Of a DNA stretch of 64,000 bases, positions 33,005 through 48,000 are shown piece by piece. This DNA comes from Branchiostoma lanceolatum (lineage: Eukaryota > Chordata > Leptocardii > Amphioxiformes > Branchiostomatidae). The notes under the pieces are model-generated. The model ran no database searches, was not told the DNA's origin, and worked only from the letters and a program-made list of their open reading frames with translations. Both the position numbers and the translations under genes were made by a program. The DNA lies in assembly GCF_035083965.1 (NCBI RefSeq), contig NC_089726.1, positions 13,335,501-13,399,500 on the forward strand, written 5' to 3'. Numbering within the stretch: the first letter of the stretch is position 1; each line of letters opens with the position of its first letter.

Positions 33005-36000
33005 TCAGGAGAGGGCGAACAACATGTCGTCATCAATATCTGACAGATCATCATCTGAGGAAAACAACATATTGCCGGTTAGACTGACTGACATTTGTCC
33101 CTGCTCATATCACACCCAGAGATTCTGCTTCACACCATTTTCAAACTGTAGTCTGTGGATGTTTTTGGATTTCCAAAGTGCGTAACTTTTCAACGGCAAC
33201 AAGTCATTTTTAAAATCTTAAAGACACTGGAAGACACACGAGTAATTCTTTGATTTGGTTTGATTACTGTCCAACACAATTGGATCTATTTCTATCTTTC
33301 ACCTAATCCATGTGAGCACATGCAAGCCTTAATGGTATTAGTTAGCCATATCACAGGGAGCACCTCATGATCATCAATCAATCACATGGCTTTGATGTGT
33401 ATCAATTATAAGCATTCATTACAAACAGCCAAATGGATTCCTAATAAGGTAAGTGGTATATGACTCACCGTCATCGCTGTCCTCAAGGTCGATGTCAAAC
33501 TCGTCATCCTCATCCCCATCATCATCATCATCGTCATCATCCCCTCCCTCCTCCCCCTCCTCATCTAGATTCTCCTCATCCTCGATGTTGTCGTCCCCAT
33601 CTCCATCCTCCATCTCCTCCTGACTCAGCTCATCGTCATCATCATCATCATCCAACTCCTCTTCTTCTTCATCCTCATCCTGAGAAATGTACAGGTTCAA
33701 ATCAGACAACAAACACAATGAAGTATCCTTCATGACATTTAGTTGTCCCCCAAAAAGGTTCTCTGTAGTACATTTGCCTTTTCAAGAAAAATCATATGTA
33801 CCTATCCAAAACAGCTGGTCCAGCAAAATAAATTCATAATTTGGGGGCAGAGGGACAACATCCTGAAAATAGCATTAACAAAGTACCATTTCTAGTTGTA
33901 GTTGTAGTTGTAGATATTGAACCCCTTACAATCTAGCTGATAGAAAGGCAGTAACACATGGTTCCCCCTGACCATCCTTTTATCAAGTCAGGGAAACGAA
34001 AATTGTATTTCGACTAGTTGATCTGGCAAATACCCTTGGCCAAAATTACAACCTAATCTTAGGGTCGAATTGGTTTTGACACATCAAGATAAGAAAGGAC
34101 TAGGTTTATGATTATAATTGAATTGCTTTTAAGCAATGTTGACTGCTGTAAGCTGGCTAACACCAACTGTGAAAAAGCACATACAAATACACGTAATGTG
34201 CTATCAGCTAAATGGTTAATAGATCACATACATACATACACACACATGTATACCTGTTACCTTAACACTACTATGGAAGTCCTACTCTGCTTTCAAAAAT
34301 AAGACCATCTATTAAGAAACTTTTGAAGTCTTAACTATTACGTCTAGTTTCTTTCATGAGGAACTTTTGGGTGTACTTTAAAGGAATCTGACGAATTTTT
34401 TTTGTTTTATTATTGCAGGTACATGAACTGCATTGTTTTGGCCCAAACTGCATGAGCAGAAGATGAGCAGCAGATTGTGCATTTCCATGTAACCCCTGTC
34501 CTTCACGCTCCAAGCCATAACCTGAGCAGATAACACCAACATAACTGTAACGACATCTCTCCCGGGAACTTCATCATTCTGCACCGCTCTCCCACACACA
34601 CTGATAACGCTGGCGATTTGCAAGTCAGCAGGAAAGAGAAATGGCCAGCGTACAAGAACAATGGGGAAAGTCATGTTCTTATCTTTCACATCAGCAACAA
34701 GGCCTAGAAAATTCAGTTGCATGTAGCTCCAAATAACAAGGGAGTCAAGAGTCAATCAGTATGAATTACCATTCTATCCAATGAGGCTTTTCAGTTAGAT
34801 TGTGAAGAAGATCTTTATCATTTTTGTTGGGTGGGCCTTGTCACGAGGACCAAATGATTAACCCTGCTTGGCATAGAGCAGGCTCTGCATCCATGGACGT
34901 TTCAAAGGATGTTGCCCCATTGTGAGATAGCCACAAGCCGTTTAGTTTGTTCCTTTCAAACTGTATATTACAACTGCATGTGGAATACGTGTCTAAAATA
35001 AACATACACAAATCTAATAGTGGTTGTCATGTTAGGCAGGGGCTACAAGGTATCAATTGCCAGTAAAACATAGCAATTTGCAATGAAAAGTGACTCAAAG
35101 GACCTGATAATGTTTGCCTCTATGTAGTCTAGAGCACATGACTGTGATGAGGAGAGATATAGTGTACCTGTTCTTCATCTTCATCGTCCTCTCCATCCAC
35201 CCGCAGTCGTCCCACCTCATACAGCCGACACACGCTCTCCACCGACAGGGAGTCCATGTTGCCTTGGTTCTATAAAACAACAAGACAAATCATCAACTCC
35301 AGACCATGTGAAATCACAAATTTTACCACGTAAAATGATAACTTTCACTGGTTTTTGTTCTCAGTCTAAAGGTTGTCCCAATCCTACGGCAAACTGGATA
35401 TCAAAACAGGAAGTTCCACTGCAGTATCGTAACATGCCGCTAGGGGGCCAAAATCTAATCATTGCCAGGTCTCATCAAGACCTACCCACATTCCAAATAT
35501 CAAGTTAATTCATTCAGGCCTTCTTGAGTTATGCTGTTCATTCACATGTGCACATACGCTGCCAAAAATATAACCTTCTTAGCAAATGTAATCAGAAAAC
35601 CTCACATTAATGTGCCTACATCTGCAATGCTCAGAACAGCTTCGTTCTAATGCAAATTTTTCATTCACTAGAAAAACAGAATCTCAGACAGTCCAAAATA
35701 TAACTCTACTACAGTCTCTCTGACTAAACAGTCAATACTTTACCAACATCTCCTCATCACAATCCAATCTCAACACGTCACTTACGAATATCTGCTTTTT
35801 CTGCTGGCAGTTTTGATACCCCAGCAGTACCGGACAGGTACAGGTATAGAGTCGCGCTACTCTGCCACCCATGTCGACATCACCACGGTTACCCCCGGCG
35901 CGTGAGGCTGCGGCTCATGTGCGCAGACAGACACGTACATCCAGGCCAGAGGTGGCCAAAGTCATTTCCACAAATGCCTACGCCGGGAAAACCTGTCGTT

Positions 36001-39000
36001 CCCAAACTGATAAGAAAGACTATTTTCCTAATTGTGCCCACATAAAGTGGCGTGTCCTAGTGGCACCCCTGAGTGTACACATGTTGTCATATGTACAGCA
36101 TGGGTGGAGATGTCTCACCTCGATTAGGGCTAAGTAATGGTCCGAGGCATCCGTGGCCAGGTCAAAGATATTCCGTTTCACATCAATTGTTGCTGAAAGA
36201 AGAAAAAGTAACTATTGTAAAGACAATATTGGCAATGAATTGTGTAGGAAAAGCAAAACATAATTACATATTAATATAGCTGGGAGATGAAAAGATATTT
36301 TCAAGTACGGTATGATTTGACTTTGTCTGAAGCCAAGAAAAAGCAATAAGCTGCATGGTAATTAGAAACAGTGCACACCTAATAGAAAATAATTGCCACC
36401 TTAATGAGTTTAGCAGAGCGCATAGGCAACACATAAGATACACATGAATACTTTAATAACTTTTTCCACAAGCTTCCAAAATTTGTTCAATATATGAAAT
36501 AAAGGAAGGCAAAAATAAAAGAACAGTATAACGGATAGTACCCAGTAAGTTGTATTGTGTAGTTGATATGCATGGGAAGCCAAGTCAACACAAAATACAG
36601 TCAAACCTGTATTAGCGGTCACCTTTGCATAGCGGCCACCTGCCCATAGTGGTCACTTTTTGTCGGTCCCTTGGATTTTTCCCATTGACATAAGCATTAA
36701 GAATTAGGCTATAGCGGCCACCTGTCCAACGCGGTCGCGGCCAGACGATTTTCGGTCCCGCGAGTACAGTAACACTGCCGATAACGGGCAATGTGCGCCG
36801 GTGGAAGCCGCATCGCGACCACACGCCGGGTTCAAAATCTTCAATTTTTTATGCAGTTATCAAGTTTATGTGAACTCAACTTGACAGGATGATAATGATA
36901 AAGAAAACAAGAATGTTTTATCTTTGTTAGATTATCCATGGTTTGACGCGAACTGAAGTATTTCTTCACATGGCTTGCGTTTGTACATCGTAGCATATTT
37001 GACTATTTCTGTGCATTTGGACTGGGCAAAAATTACGGTAGTTTTTGGAAAATACAGCCCGCACATGTATCTGATGCGCTAAGTTCGCGAATTGTTTCAA
37101 TATCGGCCCAATATTTCCGTTTTCCCCGGGAATTCATCGGAAAATGTGCCCAAACACGATTTTCAAAATGGCGGAGCAGCATAAAGGTCATCGGAAGACA
37201 CCACTGTTGCGGAGATATAGTGTGTTAAATTCATTTTGCTGCAAACTATCACTGAGGATAATTACTTGACCAAAAGCCTCAAACTAAATATGGATAAGAT
37301 TACTATGATGTAAAATTTGGGCTGTTGCAATTTTCTGAAAAGAAAAAAGCCCTCAACAGAGCGACCTTCCCCTCATTACCCTATTAGCATAATGGTAGAA
37401 GCCGATCGTGACAAGCAAACAACAACAGACAAGTAAAATTGTCGCCACGATTTTATGTTTGAAAACGGTCGAGAACTAACAGTAAGTGGCAACTGAGCAA
37501 CATATATTTTGTTCTTAACTAACTAGGTGGCATTTTGCTGCGAAGGACTTAGTTTCATATGATTAGAACTCTTGGTGACGCGTGTGCCGGCAGTGAAGCA
37601 GTCGCGAAATTATTATCAAGAGTAGAGTATGGCGATGCTGGTCTGTTCAGACATGAAGCTCGAGTAAGCCATGGATTTTGGAGTTGGCAGATACAATAAT
37701 TCTTTTTTCAAGCCCATAATAGAAGTAAAAGAACAAGAATCGAATTTCTAAAATATGCCTTACCTATGTTAATGTTTACATGTGTACTGTACGGTGAATA
37801 AATGTATCTCAGTGGGTACTGAAAACATGTGTCACTCGTGGTCAATTAATCAACATTTTCTCCATAGCGGCCACCTGTCCTTAGCGGCCAGTTTTGGCCA
37901 GTCCCTTGAGTGACCGCTATAGACAGGTTTGACTGTATACATATATCACACCAGCAGAGATTCCACCAAGGACACAGAATCTCCTGATATATGAAGTGCT
38001 AACGCTCCTAACACTACAGGAGCTGACCCAGCAGGGCAGTTTCAAAACATGCATGTCATGTGCCAGAGAACATGCTGTTGTTACAGTAATTAATAGGAAG
38101 CCTAGGCTATACTTTTATGGTAGGACAATCCACATTGTAGCGGATTAAGCTGACCCTCTCATTTCCTGGTATATAATAACCAAGAAGCATATCTCCAAAG
38201 ATTGTCGATCCACATTTCTCGCAGGTAAATCTGTAACTGGAACTGGATACATACTGGCTGACCAACAAGCTAATGCACTTTTACCATATATCAGTAGAAT
38301 CCAGCGAGCATACTAATTACAGCATGCATTATCATGAAGAGGAACTGGTAGGCTGTTTCAAAAAGGTTTTAACTTTTAGTCATGGTAGTTTTTCAGCAAC
38401 TATCTCCAAACCCCACAGGCACCAGAAGGCAGCGTGAGATATACTGTGTACAAGGACACAGCTTTTAACAGGTCAACCTAAAGGTGGCACTTCCCTGGCA
38501 GCTTTGCTATACTGACTATATTAGCAGCACCAACCTACCAATTGCACAGCATGCTGTAAGAACCACTTATAGTGTGCAAGTAACAAAAATGCAACACGGA
38601 TTCACAAATATCATCGCCAAATATTTAAGGACCATACTTAACCTCAAACTTTATGGCTATTTCAAAGCGTTTTTGTTAACTGAGGAATGAAGATTGCCAC
38701 CAAGTAATTGATTTTTGGGAAAAAGTGAAAAACTGGTCTCATGAAAAAACAGGTAAATTTCATATATAAATACTTTTAAATTCTATGGTTGTAAACTTGT
38801 CCATGGGGCCCCTCTAATTGGTTACCTTATAACTCTATTGGCTAAAATGTAAATATACAGAGGCAGAGAATCTAGAATAGTAATTTCAATACTCTATCAT
38901 TTCTTTGAAAAAGTTGAATGTCTCATCTCTACAAGGAGGGGGAGGATGTAGAAGCATTGAGCTAAATGGAGCACATTATGTACACACTGTTATGTGAAAT

Positions 39001-42000
39001 GAAAAATATTCAATTTTTTGTTATTTCAAATAAAGAAAAATGTTGGATTCTTGATTATTTCTTTGAAAAAGTTGAATTTCTCATTTTGACAAGGAGGGGG
39101 AGGATGTACATGTAGATGCATTGAGCTAAATGGAGCACATTATGTATACACTAATATGTTATCTTTTGTTCGACTCATATTTTAGTTCATGGTTGTGCCT
39201 GATTTGCATCTTGTTTCGTTATGTTTCTGATTTGGATGGTTCACTTTATGGTACTTTAAGTCAATGGAACAAAAACAGTGGCATATGGACTTTTGAGGCA
39301 ACCCCTCTGTGCACAGGAATTGGCTTCAACTGCTAAAAGCCTGGCTGTAAGGAGACTTTACTATATAGATGAGGAGACAAGGATGACACCATTAGCTAAG
39401 CCCCTGAGGGAAAGGCATCTCTGTCGTTACGACACAGGGTGAAAACTATCGCTCCATCTACAGTGGATTTCTGCAAGCGCAGCAGGTCAGTGGATGAAAG
39501 TAATCCATGTAAAATCTGTGGTGCCTCAGGAATATATTCTACTCGCTTTGTATGTGTGTATCTTAACACACAGAGCTTGTTTATATGTCCAACTGTTGCA
39601 AAGTGTGCCACAGAGCAATGTCTTTCAGAACCATAAAAGGGCTGTTCTCAGCACTTTCCCTAGAGTTGACTGCTTTAACCATGAAACAGTCACATTACCA
39701 ACAGGCAATTCTGCAGGTAAAATGCCTCTAGATGAAAATGGATGTCGTGGAAGTGTTTTCTTTATGAGATGGCTACATGTTCTGAAAGTGTTATGTAAAG
39801 TAACTATCTACCAAGAAAAGTAAAACTTACTCAAAATAATTCAATGTTCTTTGCACACAACCAAGAGGTATTCAGCTTCTCATGTTTCTGTAGTCCTTCT
39901 GCTACCTACTTTAGGGCAATACTGACGGACTGCACACTCTTCAAACTAAATGCTTTCCAAAGGGTCATGGATTTAATGCACCTGCCCTTGTAAGGTTAAC
40001 GTTTTTGTCCTACAAGATGTATGTGTATGTACTGTAAATTTTGAAACCATTGTGGTGGTTTTCTTTTCGCAGTTTTGTGGTGAGCTGTCCACCACAAATA
40101 CTTGTTTCCAATGTATAACCACTGTATATAGAATTTCTTCCACCACAAACCAAGCAGAAGCCTCCTTTCCCTCCTACCCCAAAATATAACCACCACAAAA
40201 GTAACTACAGCCCCAATACATGCTGAATGAAAATGATAAGGTGTCAGCAACTAAAACCATCAAACAATGGCATAATTTGCAGTGGCCCAAAGTATGACTT
40301 ATACATGTACATCACACCTTTACCTCTAATGACCAATTTACTTCACATGCTGCACAGCCTGTTTCTTCAATTACAGTATTGGTGCACCCATAGATCTAAT
40401 AACCTACAAACAACCACGTATGGATTTTTCATCAAGAGGACAGGGAGAGACTAAATATGTAGTACAGGGGCAAGCCTAAATAGGACATGATGATGCATAA
40501 CGGTGTGAAGGGCTGCTGCCCCAGTTTGGTTCATTACCTCTGTACATGTAGTGTTGTGATTATTAACAAAGTTAATCCAAGAACAGTCTGGTAATGTGTC
40601 ATCTTTGATGTCACACGTGTACAGGTGTTAACAGAGGAGTTGCAAAATGTTGCAGAAGTCACATGTTTTTCAAACAAAATTAAGAAACAAAAGACAATAG
40701 CTAATATCATTGGTATCATCTGTTTATCTATGTCGCATCTCACAAAAAATCTTCCCCTTTGTCTTGATAACCCTGAATCCATTAAAAAACACAGGATGTA
40801 CATGTAGACTTACCTATGGGGTTGTAGTCTGTAGCATCAAATGTTCTGAAGGAGGAGCCATAGGTGTTCTTTAACCAGTCATCTTCCAACTCGTCTTCTT
40901 CTTCATGGAACATGGCTGTCAACAAAACCATATTTTTTTTACATCCTTCCTGGAGCTATCAGCTTGGTGCATTTTAATAGATTCTTCTTATGGTCACTTA
41001 CTTGAGTCCAAGTTCAAGTAGGCAAAACTTACATCTGAGTTACACACATACCAGTGAACATGACTGTACAACAATTTTAGGGAAACAAGCTTGAGTTACA
41101 GCGAATCTTTAGAAAAGAGAGACTGAAATCTGACTGGTAAACAGTTCTAAGAAAATGATGGTCCCCTGAAACTATAAAATTTCCCTAATCATTCTGACAA
41201 AAGTTAGCTTCCAGTTTGACAGCCTATTCCACAAGATACTGGCAGCTAGCTGTACTTTGCGACTCTACAGCTTGAGCAGAAGTACTTGTACTGTAAATAC
41301 AGAAATGTTTGCGGTGGTTTTATGTTTTCGCGGCGACCGTTCCACCGCGAACTTAAAACCCCCGCAAACATTTTTGTCCAACACTGTAGGAGTATGTGAC
41401 TATATCGCTGCCGCAAACTTAAAACCACCGCGGTCACTCCATTTTTGCCTTAGTGCGAAATAAAAACCAAGAGAATAGTAATATTGCTGACCTCCATACA
41501 TGACAGTTCCGTTGTTGTTGAAGACCACCTGACACTGGTCCAGGGACGGCACAGTGTGGAGCAGGTGGAAGGAGCGCATGTCCCACTGTGGAAGGGTCAA
41601 GGTTCACACAACAGTCCAACTACAGGACTTACTTTGAACCAATATTATCAGGGATGACCACATGGTCCTGAGGTCCCCACCAATCAGAATCCAGCACTAA
41701 TATTTATCTATTTATTCATAAATCTTCAGGGTAGTCCCTCCAGTCGACTTTTACTATCATGTGGTACACAATATACAGACAGGAATCTCTCTAAATCATG
41801 ACTGTCCTTCTTTCCTATGGGAATTGTAACATAATTTCCATGTTGTTTGGCAAACTTACTGCGCTACACACCCTAATAGGTTTGTTCATTCTAACCTTCA
41901 AAAAGCCCAAATTACATGCTTATACTTTGTAGCATATGACATATGACATCAATCCTTACGACCTGGACTATGAGTATGGATATAATTTTGTTATGACGCA

Positions 42001-45000
42001 CAAGTGTTATGTATATATCCGTAATCAGTGTATTGTTTGTATGTTTGTATATGTGTATCTAGGGCCTCCCTGAAAATCAGTGCAAAGCCACTGAGGGAGC
42101 TACCCTAGTAAAAGAATACAGAAATAAATAAATAAATAAACAAATCTTTACGTTAGCTAATTACAAATTGTACAAACTTGTGCAGGGCAGGTGCAGTTAT
42201 CTCTGCAGCCTTCATTGTCAGTTTTGATTTTGATTTTTGATTTTGTCAGAATTGCAACAGTGCAATACATGTGGGACAAAGGCAGCCATTGCTGGCGTCG
42301 TGACCCACACACATAATATACCCGTCTTTACACTTGGGTGGATTGAGGAAAGTCGTGTAAAGTGCCTTTTTCCTAAGGGCACAAGATCAGTGGTGTCAGT
42401 GGGATTCGAACCCGGGACTGTTGGGTTCTAGGTCGAAAACCATGCCGTTGTCCCACACGACCCCACAAAGTTAGACATTTAGTATGACTGTAAAAGTGAA
42501 AGTGTAAGTAAGCCTGACCATAACTACACCTACAGTCACTCGACTGACAACTGAAGACAATGTACAACACCTCAACTGAGTTGAAAGGATACAATTTCAG
42601 AGTTGATGATGATCTCCAGACCGTTGGGGTGGAACACACCGCTGATGTTACCATTGAACTTGTCAAACTTGTGGATGGGCTTAGCCGACCTGACATCCCA
42701 TAATACTCCGTCTGACAGCACCATGTCGTCGGTGGCGTTGAACGTGGCCTTGTTCTTGTTGTAGCGGTTGGTCAGGTCAGGGTCAACCAGGGTGAGAGTC
42801 TTCTGGCAAGTTTGGATGTCGTAGATATGGGCGATCTCATTCTTGGTTCCAATCACCCTGTCCTGTGGACACAGTGGGACATCGAGGTTACATTACAAAT
42901 GACAGGGTTCTCCCCAGACAACGGAACAACGGCGTGCCGCCGGTATACTCCTAGCTCTGCGCCGGTATACTCATTTTCAAATATAGGGTGTTTCTTCCCT
43001 ATTTTCCTGGATAATTAGGCAAAAATTCATGAAAATACGCATAATTCTGGGTCGAGCGGCGTCACTTTTTCCGTCGGCATTGTCTGTAAAAACGTGTGAA
43101 TGGATCGGATACTCGAAAAACAATGGACCATTTCTCTACAACGCCGATGACAAAAGAATCTCATTATTGGTTTAGCATCGAACTCCCCTAAATCCTATTT
43201 CCATGCAAACAATGCTAATTGTCTGTATTTACTTCATGAATCACAGCCAACGGGTCAGAAAGAAATGAGAAATTTATTTGGAGCTAGTAGTAGTAGTACT
43301 AGTACACGTTAGAGAAAATCACCTTACCGCCAGTGCGAGCCTCAAAATGCAGTCAAGATCGGCAAGCAGTAGGAAAATGCCTGGTTCATTGTAGCACTAC
43401 TACATTTGAAAACATCGTGTGGGGTTTTGTTTCACATTCGGTGTGTGTTTTTAGTCCCAAAAGCAATGAAAAAGGCCGAACTTTGTTCGGTTTGTTGGGA
43501 GCACATGGTCTCCTGTCTGACGAAAAAAATTATGCCCTTTTGTTTAACAAAATCGGAAATCCAGTCGAAAAATGGATGCTTCATTTTAGCAATATTAACC
43601 ATAAAAATACCATACATAGTGTTATTTCGCTTTTGGTGTTGGTTGTTAAGTCCCAAACCCGACGAAAATGCAGAAATTTCAGAAAAACTGTGAGGTCCTA
43701 CCGACCGGCGGCCATTTTGTTGTTGTTTATAATGAAGCTAGACAGAAAATAGCCTCACATTTCACCGCAGATTACGGGCTTTAAAATTTGATATCATGGG
43801 CCCGGAAAAAAAATTAATCTTTTAGAAAACTGCATAATAGAAGGCTTTAATATTTATTTGAAAGTTTTAAGGACCATTTTCTATTTTCTTTGGTTCGGAT
43901 GTTTTTTTTTTAAGTTGGAATCTGCGGCTTCAAATGCAAATTCACTTAAAACTACAGGAGGAATGGAACATTCCATTCTCAGACTAAAGGGGCCATTGTA
44001 AAGAATTGTAGCTGGAGATTTTACACTTACACTGTGGTTACAGCAAGGAGGTTTAATTAAAACTCCTTGGTTACAGCAAACTTTTGTGTATGTTGGGATT
44101 TTGATGTGTGAAATTCTTCAGGAAAATTCATTACATTCTACAGACTGTATATCAGAAAATGCACAAGTTTCTGTTGTCTTCTTTTTTATTATAGTTTTTG
44201 ATGTGTTATTCATATCAATTTGAAGAAAAAGTTATCAATATTAATATCAAAATGAGAAGGTTTTGCCCAATGTTCTCCACATCTTTTTCCCATTGTGATT
44301 TGCCTCAAGTTCCAAGTAGAAACTACATGACTAGGAGTTGTGTATACTTTTCTTCTTGTTGAACTTGATGGCACCGTGGCCCCCGGTAAGGGGTCATAGC
44401 GTGGAACATATGCCCAATTTTCCCAAAAAATTCAGAATTTGTGTGTCTGTTGGCTTGAACTTTGAAGATTTTTCCTGCCTCTTTTGCTTGTGATTGTTGG
44501 GAAGAAGTCAACCTCAAGTTGCAGGAAATGGCCTCCATTTGAACTTGAAACAACCCAAATGCTAAAGCTTCCTCCTCCGGAGGGGGGGGCACCCCCCCTC
44601 CAGACCACCCCCCAGCGCCGCGCGAAGGCGCGACGCCACGGGTGCTTCGCACCCTCCTCCGGTATACTCTAAATTTCTGGGGAGAACCCTGCAAATGAAC
44701 AACACATTTTAGGTTGGAAATAATGAAAAGTCTGTCTTTTAAACATTCTCCAATCTGAACTTGAAGCTGAAATGTGTTGAACCACTTTTAGTAGGCCTCA
44801 CATGCAAATTGGTGACCTAATTGTATAGCTGTGTCGTAGGTATCTTTTATATACTACATAGAATCAAACCAACCTGCACTAGTTTGCTGAACTCCACATG
44901 GTTGTCCTCGGCTATAGACATCTTCCTGGTGAACACCCCGTTCATATTCCACAGAGCCGACAGGGGCCGACCGTAGGAACCAGAGGTGAGCATGAGGCTC

Positions 45001-48000
45001 CCATCACGGGAGGGCTCACAGTGTGTGATCGCACAGTTATGACACACGTACGTCCCCTCCTCTGTACCTGAGATCAGACTGTACATCTTCAGCTCTCCGG
45101 AGTACGTCCCTAACGCCACATACTTGTGGTAGTAAGAGGAGGGCATGAACGCGCAGCACGTGAAGGAACTGTCCCCTTCAGGGTCTCTCAGCATACGGAC
45201 CGGTCGGAACCTGCTGTAGATAAACTGACGGTCGTACGAGGATCCGTCAAGCCCTCCGTTGATTGGGAAGGCTGCTCTGCGGACCAGACGTGCTGCGACA
45301 TTGTTCGGTGCTTGTCTGCGGTACTTGGGTTCAGGACAGTGATGGGGCTGTATGAGAGAGAACGGTGGGCAGGTGGAGACAGGGTTCCTACAGTGCGAGT
45401 GCTGCTCTGCCAGGTACTTTTTCACTATATTGTCCAGCGTGGGAGGGGCGGGTGATGTCTTCACCATCTGTTTCCTCATCACGGGACTGGGCAGGAAGTT
45501 CCCACCGGCTGTTTGGGACTTCTGTCGGACAAAGTGTGGAGTCCTGTTGGTCCGCGGGGCTCCAGATGAAGGAGGCACAAACTTTAAGTGTCCACTAAGA
45601 GGAGAGGTGTTTGAGACACTTGTGTTTCCGGCCGGAACCCTGACCAGCTTGTGTCCCTGAGGAGGCGCGGCTGCCATGGCTACGGGAGCGTGGTGCCCTG
45701 CGGAGTGTCTCATTGGCTCGTGGTGCGGAGAGACCCTGCCCAATCCTGCCTCCCGCTGTAACGACGCTGCCGTGTCCATCATCCCATTCTGCAGGAGGTG
45801 GTTGTGGATCAATTGCATCAGTTCTTTGGAGTTATATGCGATTCTTGTCTGCGCGACAATGTCTGCCCTGTTCAGTCCTGCAAGCGTGGCCTCGTATCCA
45901 GACAACACAGGCTTGCCTGATATCCTCTCCAACAGCTCGGCTGCGTACTTGACAAACTTGAGATGTTCCTGACGCTTCTCCTGCAGGGTGGGCTCCTTCA
46001 TCAGGCGCTGCATCTCCCCCGAGCTGAACAGCTGCAGTTTGCTGATGATCTGCTTGACGGTGTCGCAGCGGGCCAGACCACACAGGGCGCGGCACGCCAT
46101 GGCACGGATCTCATCGGCATCCGTGATTGGTGACTTCACAGTGAACAGGTTCAGCAGGACCTACAATAGTAACACACAATGGTGAGATTCCCTCGTTAAC
46201 ATGTAATCTGTTTGGATGGACAGGTAATCACGAACAGATTTAACTACTGGAAACATACAGACCAGAAAGTGAAAGAATTTGACATAAGACTTCTGAATCT
46301 ACAGGCCATTAACGGAGCGGTTTACCTTGATGCCGTTGTTTGCCCTGACACAGTGCCACATCTTGGTGAGTACGTCCTCCCCACTCCTCAGGATGTTCCT
46401 CCTCCGGGGAGTACCGCTGCCCACCCTCCCCACACCTCCTCCCAACCTACGTACAGATGGAGGATATAGTGAAGGTAGGAAAGTACATTTTTGTATCTTT
46501 AATATGATGTCATTATATATCAACAGCTTACATGGCTTATACATCATTCTCATAGTGGATAAGTCATTAGTGACAAGTATGGAATTGACTAATTTTAAAA
46601 CAAACACTATGACAGTGGCTTTTTGACCTAAGGTGCTCACATTTGATCAAGTTGGCATCACTTTCTTCCAACTTACATCAGTTACACAGAAAAGCTTAAA
46701 TTTTCCATTGACAATATCAACTTATGGCGTGCTGTTTATTCAACACTAACATTTTAGGATATATGACACCCGTAGTGTGGGTATTACAACTGCCAGTATA
46801 ATGGTAAAACTACCCACCTGTTTGTTGGTCCAGAGACACAGTTGATGATGACCTGTAAGGCTGCTTTCTGCACCTCAGCATCAGGTACGGACAGGTGTTC
46901 CCCTTCTGCCATGCCTACAGGACAGATGAGGGGAAAACACTGGTGTTATTACCTGAGACTTTAAATGGGAAAAAATATTTGAATCTTGTTCACCAGTATT
47001 ATGCAAATCTTCTCCTGCCTTTGTTTCAAGCTGGAGTCAGTCTGGGATTTTTATGTGTTTATGTAGTTATGGGGGCCAATCCACCTTTCAAACTGCAGCA
47101 AGGCCACAGTGGGAAGCACTTCCTAAATTAGTTTATTGGATCTGTCCCCAGGGTTCAGAAAAAGGATTTTTAACAACAACACAACTCTGTACAATGTGCA
47201 TGTAAAATAAAAACAGTATCCAAAATATACATATACTGTAGTTTCTATTCTGATTTGTGTTGAGTAACAGGAATTTCCCTCCTGTTTTTCTTTGGCTAGA
47301 TTTGTAAAGGTTGAAGCAGATATCATCCATTAATCTGACAGTGTTAGATCGTTCCCAAGGCTGTCTCCAGGACCTGTCCCTCATCTCTGGGACGGACATT
47401 TGCATGTTGGGACAGACAAAAATCTCACCCCATCCGTACAAAAAATCTGAACTTCATGACATGATACTGTATTGATAAAAATGTATTCTTGTAAGCTTAA
47501 AATGACAGATACAGCAACAAAAATGAACAATATTGAGTGGGGTGGAAAACAAATGAAAGCTGGAGACAGCCCTGATCCTTTCTCACATACCCAGTATGAT
47601 GTTGAGCCCGATGGTGGCTGACGACTCGGGCAGCGTGACGGGCTCACACAGCAGGAGTTGCGCCTTTGGCGTGACAGTCAGGATCGCCAGGATGTCCAAT
47701 CCCGCACGGATTGTGTCCGACCGTCCGCCGTAATTCCTCCACTCCGAGGACAGCGCGATCATCTGGAAAGAACCAAGCATCTGCTTGTTGCAGACATCGC
47801 ATTGCAGTCGTATATGTTAGACAGGGGAGGGAAGAGACAGGGGAAAACAAAGAACCCATGTAAGAGTTTCACCAGAAATCAAGATATTGATAATGTACAT
47901 GAATAACATGATGCCTTCACCAACTTCATCTCAGTTCTTTGCAGGAGGTTGCAGAAGATGGTGAAATGAAGATGAAAGGTGAACATACTTTTGTTTACCA

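Noticed and set aside
33460..33735. Plus-strand His/Pro-rich ORF of 91 codons
   Set aside because: It is the antisense shadow of the Asp/Glu-rich tail exon of DCAF1.
42395..42467. tRNA gene on the minus strand with a good B box
   Set aside because: No proper acceptor or anticodon stem pairing is evident. It continues into a SINE body and an A/T-rich repeat tail.
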